Source: Microtetraspora niveoalba (GTDB lineage: Bacteria; Actinomycetota; Actinomycetes; Streptosporangiales; Streptosporangiaceae). Taken from it: 64,000 bases of DNA. The notes under the pieces were generated by a model. The model worked only from the letters and a program-made list of their open reading frames with translations, had not been told where the DNA came from and did not search any database. The stretch spans positions 1 through 64,000 of the forward strand of contig NZ_BBYM01000028.1 in NCBI RefSeq assembly GCF_001570405.1. Direction: 5' to 3'. Below are positions 1 to 8,300 of the stretch, in pieces (the first letter of the stretch is position 1; each line of letters begins with the position of its first letter). A program made the translations under genes and the position numbers.

Positions 1-60
1 CGGCGAGGGCGACACGGCGGCCGCGCCCCGGGCGAGGGCCGCGGCAGCAACGACTCCGAT

Positions 61-105
61 TTATGTTCAGAGTGTTGACATAATAGATTCGCGACGCCCA
101 AAATC
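61..105 (+). promoter_or_regulatory. Putative promoter/operator upstream of the GH20 gene
   Basis: An interrupted dyad, TTATGTT at 61-67 and TGACATAA at 76-83, overlaps a good -35 hexamer TTGACA at 75-80. A weak A-rich -10 candidate lies around 100-105. The layout suits repressor control of the hexosaminidase at 191, for example by a ROK- or GntR-type sugar regulator, but no regulator is adjacent. The first 60 bases show no gene I can support. Confidence 0.4.
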
Positions 106-190
106 TGGCGATACCGACCGCCACCGGCGTGCCGATCGTCCTGTTCGGCGCGCGTTCCGGCGACGGCACCGGGCGTCGTGAAGGAGCCCC

Positions 191-2752
191 ATGTCCGCAA
201 CCCCCCACCGTTCCCCCACATCCCCCACACGACCGAGAGGCCGCTCGGTCGCGGCCGTCCTCTCCGCCGCGCTCGCCGCGGCCCTGCTCGCGCAACCCGG
301 CGTCGGCACGGCACAGGCGTCCGGAGCCGGCACGAGCACAGCCGCCGCAGACAGCACGCCGGCCGCACCGAGCACACCCGCCGCAGCCAGCGCGCCGGGC
401 ACGAGCGGCGCACCGGCGAACGAGCCGGGCGCCGCCGCGCCCGCCGCCCCCGTCAACCTCGCCCTCGCGGGCACCGCCACCGCCTCCAGCGTCGAGCTGG
501 ACCGGCAGGACTTCGTCGCCGCGCACGTCAACGACGGCGACACCGCGACCCGCTGGTCGTCGAAGTACCAGGACGACAACTGGGTGCAGGTGCGGCTGGC
601 GCAGCCCGCGAAGGTCGACCACGTGACGCTCACCTGGCCGAACGCCTGCGCCCGCGACTTCGCCCTGCAGACCTCGGCCGACGGCGTGACCTGGACCGAC
701 GTCACCCGGCTCCAGCGCGACACCTGCCCGCGCACGGACGTCATCGACGTGAAGTCGGCGTCACCGGTGTCCTTCGTCCGGATGCAGGGCTACCGGCGGT
801 GGGCCGCGTACGGGTACTCGATCTCCGAGTTCGAGATCTGGGACGCGCCGCCCGCGCCGCCGGCGCCGACCCTCGGCCTGCTCCCGCGTCCGGTGTCGGT
901 GGAGACGCGGGACGGCGCGCCGTTCACCCTGCACAAGAACACCCGCATCGTGGCGATCGGCGCGGGCGCGGACGCCCCGGCGCGATACCTGGCACGGATC
1001 CTGCGCCGGTCCACCGGGTACCGGCTGAACGTCGTCGGCCAGGGGTGGGGTCCGGCGCCGATCGTCGTCGAGGTGGGCGCGGGCAAGGCGCCCGCCGGCC
1101 ACGCCGACGAGGGCTACACGCTCACGGTCGAGGCCGACCGCGTCCGCGTCGCCGCGGACACGCCCAACGGCGCGCTCAACGGCGTGCAGACGTTGCGCCA
1201 GCTCTTCCCGCAGTGGGTGGAGTCGCGCGGCGTCGTGCCCGCCGCGTGGACGCTGCCCCGGGTGACGATCAGCGACTATCCGCGCTTCGCGTACCGGGGC
1301 ATGATGCTCGACGTCGCACGCAGCTTCTACCCGATGGACGAGCTCAAGGCGTACATCGACGCGGCGGCGCAGTTCAAGGTCAACCGGTTGCACCTGCACC
1401 TGACCGACGACCAGGGCTGGCGCATCGCGATCGGCGCGCCCCGGGACAACCCGTCCGGCATCGACTACGGCCTGCTCACCGGGGTCAGCGGCGGCACCGC
1501 GATGACGTACAACGACAACGGCCAGCAGATGGGCACCGAGCTCGGCGTCACCGGGTTCTACACGAAGGCCGACTACGCCGAGATCATCCGGTACGCGAGC
1601 GAGAACGGCATGACGGTCGTGCCCGAGATCGACATGCCCGGTCACACCAACGCCGCGCTGCACGCCATCCCGCAGCTCAACACGGCCGGAGCCCGGCCGA
1701 GGCCGCAGCAGGGACAGGCCACCGTGCCCGCCAACGGCACCGGCAACGTCGGATACTCCTCGTTCGACGCGAACAGCGATGTGACGTACGAGTTCGTCCG
1801 GAACGTCCTCACCGAGATCGCCGAGATGACGCCGGGGCCGTACCTGCACATCGGCGGCGACGAGGCGCACGTCACCAGCCACGCCGACTACACGAAGATG
1901 GTGGACGCGTTCACCGGGACCGTCGCGTCGCTGGGCAAGACCGTCGTCGGCTGGAACGAGTACGCCGGGACCGCCCTCCCCAAGGACGGCGCGGTCGTCC
2001 AGTTCTGGAACGGGAACCGGAACGCGGTCGCGGACGCGGTGAACAACCGGGGCGCGAAGGTGATCCTCTCCCCGGCTCCGAACGCGTACGTGCCGCAGAA
2101 GCAGGACTCGCGCCAGCCGCAGGGCGGCACCTGGGCCTGCGGCGGGGTGTGCGGGCTGGACCGGCACTACAACTGGGACCCGGGCACGTACATCCCCGGC
2201 ATCGCCGAGTCCAGCGTGCTGGGAGTCGAGTCGGCTCTGTGGGGCGAGTTCATCCGGCGGGTCGGCCAGGCGCAGTACTACAGCTACCCGAGGCTCATCG
2301 CCACGGCGGAGGCCGGGTGGACCCCGCAGGCGCAGCGGAGCTACGCCGACTTCACGACCCGGTTGTCCGCGATGGGAGGCCGGCTGACGGTGCAGGGGAC
2401 GAACTTCTTCCCCACGGCCGACGTCCCCTGGCGGATGGCGGCGCTCGGCACTCCGGCGACCGCGACCACGGGCGCGCCGACCGGCGCCGCCTGGACGGTC
2501 ACCGCGCCCGGCCTCGCCTCCACCGCCCTCACCACGATCGTCACCTGGAGCGACGGCGAGACCGAACGGCTCACGCCGACGACCACCCGCGAGGCGAGCA
2601 TCCCGGACATGCGGATCAACGACGCCTTCACGGTGGTGTCCGGCCGCGCCTTCAGCCGTCCCGGGACGTACACCGGGACACTCTCGGTCGGCGTCCCCGG
2701 ACGGGCGCCGGTCGAGGGGACGCTGACGGTCACCGTCCGCGACCCCGCCTGA
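191..2752 (+). CDS. Secreted beta-N-acetylhexosaminidase, GH20, with F5/8-type carbohydrate-binding domain
   Basis: Predicted exported enzyme of 853 residues that removes terminal N-acetylglucosamine or N-acetylgalactosamine from chitin fragments or glycans. A basic start followed by a hydrophobic, Ala-rich stretch (about residues 18-45) is a signal peptide, followed by an Ala/Pro/Ser/Thr linker to about residue 92. A discoidin-like (F5/8C, CBM32) module covers about 93-217. A GH20b-type alpha/beta domain covers about 225-360, and the TIM-barrel catalytic domain about 365-720. The family Asp-Glu pair is seen in HIGGDEAH (D557, E558), where in GH20 the Glu is the acid/base and the Asp positions the substrate acetamido group. 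The C-terminal 130 residues look like an all-beta accessory domain. The start is fixed by GAAGGAG just upstream. A strong hairpin follows the stop, so the gene is probably monocistronic. Confidence 0.93.
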   Translation: MSATPHRSPTSPTRPRGRSVAAVLSAALAAALLAQPGVGTAQASGAGTSTAAADSTPAAPSTPAAASAPGTSGAPANEPGAAAPAAPVNLALAGTATASSVELDRQDFVAAHVNDGDTATRWSSKYQDDNWVQVRLAQPAKVDHVTLTWPNACARDFALQTSADGVTWTDVTRLQRDTCPRTDVIDVKSASPVSFVRMQGYRRWAAYGYSISEFEIWDAPPAPPAPTLGLLPRPVSVETRDGAPFTLHKNTRIVAIGAGADAPARYLARILRRSTGYRLNVVGQGWGPAPIVVEVGAGKAPAGHADEGYTLTVEADRVRVAADTPNGALNGVQTLRQLFPQWVESRGVVPAAWTLPRVTISDYPRFAYRGMMLDVARSFYPMDELKAYIDAAAQFKVNRLHLHLTDDQGWRIAIGAPRDNPSGIDYGLLTGVSGGTAMTYNDNGQQMGTELGVTGFYTKADYAEIIRYASENGMTVVPEIDMPGHTNAALHAIPQLNTAGARPRPQQGQATVPANGTGNVGYSSFDANSDVTYEFVRNVLTEIAEMTPGPYLHIGGDEAHVTSHADYTKMVDAFTGTVASLGKTVVGWNEYAGTALPKDGAVVQFWNGNRNAVADAVNNRGAKVILSPAPNAYVPQKQDSRQPQGGTWACGGVCGLDRHYNWDPGTYIPGIAESSVLGVESALWGEFIRRVGQAQYYSYPRLIATAEAGWTPQAQRSYADFTTRLSAMGGRLTVQGTNFFPTADVPWRMAALGTPATATTGAPTGAAWTVTAPGLASTALTTIVTWSDGETERLTPTTTREASIPDMRINDAFTVVSGRAFSRPGTYTGTLSVGVPGRAPVEGTLTVTVRDPA

Positions 2753-2850
2753 CCCTGCCCTGCCTGACCCGTTCCGCCTCCCTTGTGACCCGCCGGACCA
2801 CTGATCCGCCGGGTCCGGGCCTCACCTGACCGGCGCGGGCCCATCCGGTC

Positions 2851-2887
2851 GCCCCGCCCCCCGGCCACTCTTCCCGGGGGGCGGGGC
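2851..2887 (+). terminator. Hairpin terminator after the GH20 gene
   Basis: A perfect 14-bp G+C stem (2851-2864 with 2874-2887) encloses a 9-nt loop, about 100 nt after the GH20 stop. There is no T-tract, as is common in actinomycetes. It could act in both directions, since the next gene converges on it. Confidence 0.6.
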
Positions 2888-3000
2888 TCCGGTCTTCCCG
2901 GACCCGTGCGGGCGCGTGCTCCAGCCGGATCGCGGGATCTGGACGATCGCCCCGAGCCTCGGCCGGCGGCCGATCGGCGACATCGTCGCGACTCCCGCCA

Positions 3001-3048
3001 GACGGCGAATCGGACGGCGAATCAGACGGCGAATCAGACGGCGAACAG
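3001..3048. repeat. Four tandem 12-nt units at the 3' end of a small membrane-protein gene
   Basis: The unit GACGGCGAATCA occurs four times head to tail with one or two changes in the first and last copies. The repeat straddles the stop codon of the minus-strand gene 3034-3396. Loss or gain of a unit would shift where that reading frame ends by four codons at most. It looks like slippage. Confidence 0.7.
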
Positions 3049-3396
3049 CAGAGCGGCGCTGATCAGGACGACGACGGCGGTGGCGAAATGGATGCCGAAG
3101 GCGACCGCCTTGGTGCCTCCGTTGCGCAGCACGATCAGGGTGTCCCCGAGCGGGTTCAGCGCGACGACGAGCATGAACCACGCAGCAGCCAGGGTTCCCG
3201 CGAAGGCGAGCAGGGCCAGGCCGAGGACTCCGTAGCTGAAGTCGCGCAGGCCCTTGATGGTCAGGTAGGCGTTCGGCTTCGCCGGCACGCCGTACCCGGC
3301 GGCCGCGGACTCGGGCTGCAACAGGAAGCGGGCGCCGATGAACGCGACCAGCAGGTCGAGCACGATGGCCAGGCCGTACGCGGTGGGGGTGAGCAT
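3034..3396 (-). CDS. Small membrane protein, DUF4267-like
   Basis: A 120-residue protein with four likely membrane helices (about residues 5-27, 50-72, 73-90 and 97-119) and a short hydrophilic loop containing GYGVPAKPNAYL. The spacing and the GLRDFSYGVLGL segment resemble the DUF4267 family of small integral membrane proteins, whose function is unknown. GGAGGAATCC precedes the ATG, so the start is well supported. The upstream region carries three dyad operators, which suggests tight repression. Members of this family often sit beside a TetR or MarR regulator, but none is intact here. The last codons lie in a 12-nt tandem repeat. Confidence 0.7.
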   Translation of the reverse strand: MLTPTAYGLAIVLDLLVAFIGARFLLQPESAAAGYGVPAKPNAYLTIKGLRDFSYGVLGLALLAFAGTLAAAWFMLVVALNPLGDTLIVLRNGGTKAVAFGIHFATAVVVLISAALLFAV

Positions 3397-3410
3397 GGAT
3401 TCCTCCGAGG

Positions 3411-3481
3411 AAATCTAGCAGCGCTAGCGATCAGGGGCGACGCTAGCATAGCGACGGCGAAGAAATCTAGCAATGCTAGAA
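3411..3481. promoter_or_regulatory. Cluster of three CTAGC-type operator dyads
   Basis: Two near-identical palindromes, CTAGCAGCGCTAG (3415-3427) and CTAGCAATGCTAG (3467-3479), each follow AAAT. A related GCTAGC core lies between them at 3442-3447. They lie between the small membrane-protein gene and the position where a divergent regulator would be expected to start (ATG at 3489). Such paired sites are typical of TetR/MarR autoregulation. The cognate regulator is not visible. Confidence 0.6.
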
Positions 3482-3542
3482 TCGGTGCATGCCGATACGG
3501 ACCGGCCGGCCCTGCTGCTCCGCCGGCTCGCGTGCTGATGGA

Positions 3543-4301
3543 CTAGCGGTCGTCGTCCCCGTCGTCCCCGGCGTGCAGGCGGACGAAGTCGTCAAGGGAG
3601 GTCCGGTAGTAGGCGAGGTCGTCCTCCATCCTCGCCCGGGTGAAGCGGGCGGGCTCCCGCTCGTACGCCTCCCGCCCCGTCTCTGTCCAGAACGACGCCT
3701 CGGGCAGCGCGTCGGCGTCGTCGGGGACGAACTTCAGCGCCTCCGCCACCGCGTCGGCCGCGAACCGCCAGTCCGTGACGACGTTCATGTACGTCTCGTC
3801 GGAGGACGGGTCGGCGGCGAAGAAGAGCGCCGCCTCCAGCGCCCTGCGCGCGTAGGTGGCGCCGATCAGCACCCACTGGCCGGGGTCGATCAGCTCGGAG
3901 ACGCCCGAGCCGAAGGTCAGCTCCTCGCGCCGCGCCTCGGCCTCCGCGACGTACGGGACGAAGACCTCGGCGTCGGCGAGCCTCACCCGCCAGCCGTCCT
4001 CCTCCTCGGACAGCACCGCGTGGCCGGCCGCCCCTCCGCCGCCGGGGGCGGCCGCCAGGTCCAGGTAGACGTACGCCTCGACCAGCGAACGGGCCGGGCC
4101 GCCACCGTACCCGCCGGGGCCCAGGTCCGGCCAGGTGAGGTCGTCCGGGTCGCCGGGGCCGCCGCCGGGGAGACCCGGAGCCGCCGCGCCCTCGGTTGTG
4201 TCCCGGTCCGTGTCCGGCCCGTCCGTGCCCCCGGAGCCATCGCCACGATCGGGCCCGCCCTCCCGGCCCCCGGGGCTCTCGGACCGCTCGCGATCAGCCA
4301 T
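3543..4301 (-). CDS. Conserved hypothetical protein, paralogue of the gene upstream
   Basis: A soluble acidic protein of 252 residues. The first 80 residues are Gly/Pro/Asp-rich and probably disordered. The remainder holds a compact domain with ELIDPGQW, a helical stretch ending in ALKFVPDDADALP and then FWTETGREAYEREPARF. The upstream neighbour has QLLDAGEW, EEIVKFIPPGAEEVP and FWSERGRQ in the same order, so the two are diverged paralogues. Unlike that neighbour, this copy lacks the paired CxxC motifs. The genes overlap by 8 nt (ATGGCTGA) and are surely translationally coupled. They lie downstream of the giant toxin on the same strand, where spare immunity genes often accumulate. The function is unknown and the immunity role is only inferred from position. 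Confidence 0.7.
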   Translation of the reverse strand: MADRERSESPGGREGGPDRGDGSGGTDGPDTDRDTTEGAAAPGLPGGGPGDPDDLTWPDLGPGGYGGGPARSLVEAYVYLDLAAAPGGGGAAGHAVLSEEEDGWRVRLADAEVFVPYVAEAEARREELTFGSGVSELIDPGQWVLIGATYARRALEAALFFAADPSSDETYMNVVTDWRFAADAVAEALKFVPDDADALPEASFWTETGREAYEREPARFTRARMEDDLAYYRTSLDDFVRLHAGDDGDDDR

Positions 4302-4821
4302 GCCGGACCACCAGATCGCGGTAGGTGTCGCGGACGATCAGCAACCGGTCGAGCTGGAAGCGGCCCGGCTCCGCCGTACGCACCTGCCGTCCGCGCTCGG
4401 ACCAGAACCCGTCGTCCGGGACCTCCTCCGCGCCCGGCGGGATGAACTTGACGATCTCCTCGACCGCCGCCACGGCGATCGACAACGCGCGGCGCGCCTC
4501 GGCCCGATCGTCCACCGGCACGTTGCCCGCGGTCAGGTCGGCCACCCACATCCACTCGCCCGCGTCGAGGAGCTGGGACGGCTCCCGCCCGCCGAACGTC
4601 GGATAGCCCGCCGAGGCCACCGGCCGCTCCGGCAGCCCGAACAGGAACTCGCGCTCCGCGCCGCAGTCGTCGCAGGCGCCGGCGTAGCGGTCGACCAGCG
4701 TGCCGTCCACGCTGGCCAGGCCCCTGTCCCAGGTCGTCTCCACGGAACCGCACTGCTTGCACGGATGCAGGTCGAGGTAGAGATGCGCCTCGTCCCTGGT
4801 CCGCGCGACCGCGAACGTCAT
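4294..4821 (-). CDS. Conserved hypothetical protein with a zinc-ribbon-like insert
   Basis: A 175-residue protein. The start at 4821 is chosen because AAGGAGAGG lies just upstream of the ATG and the protein then opens cleanly with MTFAVARTRDEAHLYLDL; longer versions are only shadow sequence. Two CxxC pairs (CKQC and, about 30 residues later, CDDC) suggest a zinc-binding ribbon. It is followed by the same helical domain as the gene 3543-4301. The stop overlaps the start of that gene by 8 nt. I do not recognise the family. Its location in the toxin island and its paralogous partner make an accessory or immunity role possible but unproven. Confidence 0.75.
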   Translation of the reverse strand: MTFAVARTRDEAHLYLDLHPCKQCGSVETTWDRGLASVDGTLVDRYAGACDDCGAEREFLFGLPERPVASAGYPTFGGREPSQLLDAGEWMWVADLTAGNVPVDDRAEARRALSIAVAAVEEIVKFIPPGAEEVPDDGFWSERGRQVRTAEPGRFQLDRLLIVRDTYRDLVVRHG

Positions 4822-4944
4822 AGCCGTCCTCTCCTTGGGAATCCCCATCATGCCTCGGCCGGGACCACCTCGCCCCGGCGGCCGCAGACGCAGGGCTCCT
4901 CGGCCGGGCACCGGCAGGCCGCCGAACCGCGTGACGTCTACGGC

Positions 4945-5103
4945 ATGCTCAATGAGCTGACGGCGGCCGAGGTCTCGGCGGAGACACAGCGAGGCCCCCT
5001 CTTTCCGGAGGGCCTGCCGTACGAGGAGGTCTTCGGGGAGGGGGCGAGTTTCGAGTCGCTCCTGCCCCAGCCTCTGAACCCGCCGTCTGAGGTGCATGGG
5101 TGA
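4945..5103 (+). CDS. Doubtful small ORF in a 306-nt gap
   Basis: The stretch 4822-5127 has no convincing gene. The best candidate is a 52-codon plus-strand frame from ATG 4945 with an acidic, protein-like composition (LTAAEVSAE, GLPYEEVFGEGASFES). No good ribosome-binding site precedes it, and it runs against the surrounding minus-strand genes. It may be a decayed gene fragment or chance. Confidence 0.2.
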   Translation: MLNELTAAEVSAETQRGPLFPEGLPYEEVFGEGASFESLLPQPLNPPSEVHG

Positions 5104-5127
5104 TGGCCGGTCCGGCGCGGCCCGAGG

Positions 5128-5346
5128 TCAGCCCTCGGCAGGGACGACCTTGACATAGCCGTTGCTCCAGAAGGTCAGGCCCTCGAACGCCTCCTGCGGG
5201 CTTGCCCGCCTGCTGCTCGCCATAGTGTCGATCATGTTCTGGATGTCGGGCGAGCTACCCGTCAACTCGCCCGCCTCGGTCAGTTCGATCGTTCCGAGGA
5301 CCTTGTCGGTGTCTACCGCCACGAGTTTCAGCATCCGTCTCGTCAT
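5128..5346 (-). CDS. Small acidic protein directly after the giant toxin; candidate immunity protein
   Basis: A 72-residue protein beginning 51 nt after the stop of the 3,927-residue toxin and on the same strand. This is the usual place for the cognate immunity gene of a polymorphic toxin. It is soluble, with a predicted beta hairpin (LKLVAVDTDKVLGTIEL) followed by a helix and the ending TFWSNGYVKVVP. ATG 5346 gives the full length; a second ATG at 5334 is equally possible, and neither has a strong ribosome-binding site. The local sequence is visibly richer in A+T than the core of the toxin gene, matching the toxin tip. I do not recognise the family, so the immunity role is inference from position and size. 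Confidence 0.65.
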   Translation of the reverse strand: MTRRMLKLVAVDTDKVLGTIELTEAGELTGSSPDIQNMIDTMASSRRASPQEAFEGLTFWSNGYVKVVPAEG

Positions 5347-5397
5347 AGTCGAAACATCCGTTCCGTGGTTGGCGTTGATCTCGGGGTGCGATCCGGA

Positions 5398-8300
5398 TCA
5401 CTCCTCCGGGTCGAGAGGGTCTCTCTCGGGGCGTGTGATCACCTTGGGCACTGCTCGTACGGGCATCGGCATGATCGGCTTCGTCCCTACAGCATTCCTC
5501 TCGATCATACCGAGCTGGGAGAGCATGTTCAGGTACCAGTCCAACCGTCCCCGTCGTTCGAACTCCCATTTAATCTTGGGATCTTTGAGCACCCGCTTGA
5601 TGCCCTGGACGTCCTCTGGGCTGAGCGGGTTGGGCCTCCAGACGTAGCGCATGTGGGCACCGTCGGGTGAACGCACACTACGGAGGAACTGAGTTCCGAA
5701 ATCCCCCTTGGGAGCCCAGGTCTGGGGGTCTTCGAAGCAGAGGTTGTGGTCGATGCCGATGACCCCGATCCTCTGGCCGGTGGGCGTTCTCGGTTCCGGG
5801 CTCAGAAGCCAGTTGAGGGCATGACGATCACGGTTGCAGACCAGCACGTCGAGCACACTGATGCGCATGCCACTCCGCGTCAACTCGGGTCTTGTCGGCA
5901 CTTCTTCCGAAGGTAACGCAACTCGGTGCTGCCCCTCCTTGAACTCCTGATAAATGACTCTGTCCCCGGCCCGGTACACCCCGGGGACGTCGGCCCCCAA
6001 GGCGATCCCCACGATCGAAGCCAGCACCTCGGAGTCTGCCTCTTCCGGGGTCGCCATGACCTTGCGGACCATGCGGGAACCGTCGTTGAACGTCCATCTC
6101 TCCACCAGGTCGGACCAGGTGTGCTTTACGCCGTCCGCCCTCCCGGTCCTGCCGCCCAGTAGCACGGGCACTTCGGCGATGCCGGAATGGATTCCGTCCA
6201 GCCACCTCGGTATGCGGGGCTCTCGCTCCCGTGCCGCTGTCAATTCGGCGAGCAGTTCCGCCATCCGGGACGACGCGAGGCCGTCCCCATCGGGGTGCGG
6301 GCCATCCGCCCCTCTCGGAGCGGAGGCGTCGTCTTCCCGGAGGTGCAGGCGTGCCGTCCTGTCGTCCTCCCGGCGCAGGTCTGCTGTCCTGCCGTCTTCC
6401 CGGGGACGCAGGTCTGCTGTCCTGTCGCCCGGAGGCACGCCGTGACCCGAATCCGAGGATCGGGGAGGGCCCGCGGGAGGCGCCCCGTCCCCGGGTCGCC
6501 GTGGCGGGACGGCACCGGACGCGGCGGGATCGTGCGGGGCCGAACCGGCCCGTGACGCATCGCGGGACGCTGGGCCGGGTGCCTCGTGTGGCTGCGCTGA
6601 GGCCGAGGGGTTGCCAGCCAGGTGGGTGGCGTCCTTCGGTGGTCCGGAAGGCGAGTCCCGGTTGAGCATCCGATCCAGGTAACCCGGCACAGGCCGCTCC
6701 CCGGTCGACGAGGGCGTGTCCGGACGGGCTCCGGCGGCCACCCGCGCGTCGGGCCGGACCCGGACGTCGACAACGGCCGTCCCCTCCGCGTTCTCCTGCG
6801 CCGAAGCGTCCGGCGCGGACGCACCCCGCACCGTGACGGTCGCTCGTCCCGGCGCGGCGGCCTCCAGCAGCCCGCCGTCCGGTCGCCGTACGCTCGCGCC
6901 CATGTCGGCGGCGACCCGCTCCGGCAGCGTGAGCAGTCGTGTCTGGGCGGCGGGGGGCGCTGCGGGGGCGGGTGAGGCGTCGCCGTTCAGCAGGTCCGCG
7001 ATCGACGGTTTGGGTCTCGCCTCCGCCGCGGTCTCCGTCGCCTGCCAGGGCGGCGCGGGTGGGGTGTGCCCGCGCCTGGTGATGTCGTCCGCGATGGCGT
7101 CGATCGCCTCGGCAATGCGGGCCCTGGCGGCGGGATCGGCGGTCTCGCTCCACTTGCGGGAAAGGTGCGCGTGCTCGTTGAGGCGCGGGGTGAGGCAGTG
7201 GTCGGTGCCCTCCTCGTGCGTGTGCTCCGGCAGCGAGGGCCGGATCACCCCCTGCGGCGCGCCCGCCGCCTCCGCCGCGTGCTGGTCGGCGACGTGCGAG
7301 ATCTCGTGCACCAGGACCGACGACACCACCGCCGGGTCCGTACGCGGAGCGATGGTGATGACGTGCGGGTCCTCGGGCGTACCGGAGCGGTACGACGTGT
7401 AGCCGATCCGGTCCTCCCCGGGATCGCCGACGACGACGCGGGCATGCTGCACGCCGTTAGCCGGCGTGGTGACGGCGACGACCGCGCCGTCGAGGTCGGC
7501 GGGCGGCGCGTCCGGGTCGATCGGAACACCCTGGTCGGTGGTCCAGTCGAGCGCGGTGACCCCGCCGCCGAAGTCGGCGACCGAGATGTTCTGGCCGACC
7601 ATCTCGGTCACGCTCAGGTCGGGCACCCCGGCCGGCCGGGCCTGGGTGTCGAACGGCGTGTCCGGCAGCGCCGGCGACGGCGCCCCACCGGCGCTGATCC
7701 CCGTCGCGCTCTGCCCGGCGCCGGCGCCCTGGGTGCTGGACGCGGCGCCCGTCTCGGACGGCCAGACGGGGGCTTTCGGGTCAACCGTGACATTCTTCGC
7801 GGCCAGGGCCGCCACCACTTGCTCGGTGAAGGTCGTGCCCGCCGGTGAGTTCTGGAAGACCGAGAGCAGGTCGATGTCCTTCTCGGCCGCCGCCGCGTTC
7901 AGCACGAGGGGCGGCAACGTGGCGAGGGCCTCGGCGAAGCCACCGTCCGGCTTCACACTGTGCAGCGAGCCGTCCGGGGCGGCCAGGTAGACGTCGACGT
8001 GCCGCCCGTCTCCCACCACGAACCGGACGACATGGCCCTCGTCCCTGGCCTGCTGCCTCGCCCTGGCCACATGCCCGAGCAGGTCCTTGGGATCCAGTTG
8101 TTGGTGGGGACCTGTCGGCGGTCTGAGCTGGGACCTCGGCTGCGACTCATCGGTGAAATCCCACCCGGGTCGCGCCCGGATCCCGGCCTCCATCCGGGCG
8201 TTGAGCGTCTTGAGGGAGGACTCGAACACGACGAGGTACGCCTCGCCCCTGGCCGCGGCGGGCAGGTGGACCGGATCTTTGACGACCTTCTCGTCGCCGC

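Noticed and set aside
178-2829. Second plus-strand frame overlapping the whole GH20 gene
   Set aside because: Arg-rich out-of-frame shadow; the GH20 frame has a signal peptide, ribosome-binding site and catalytic motif.
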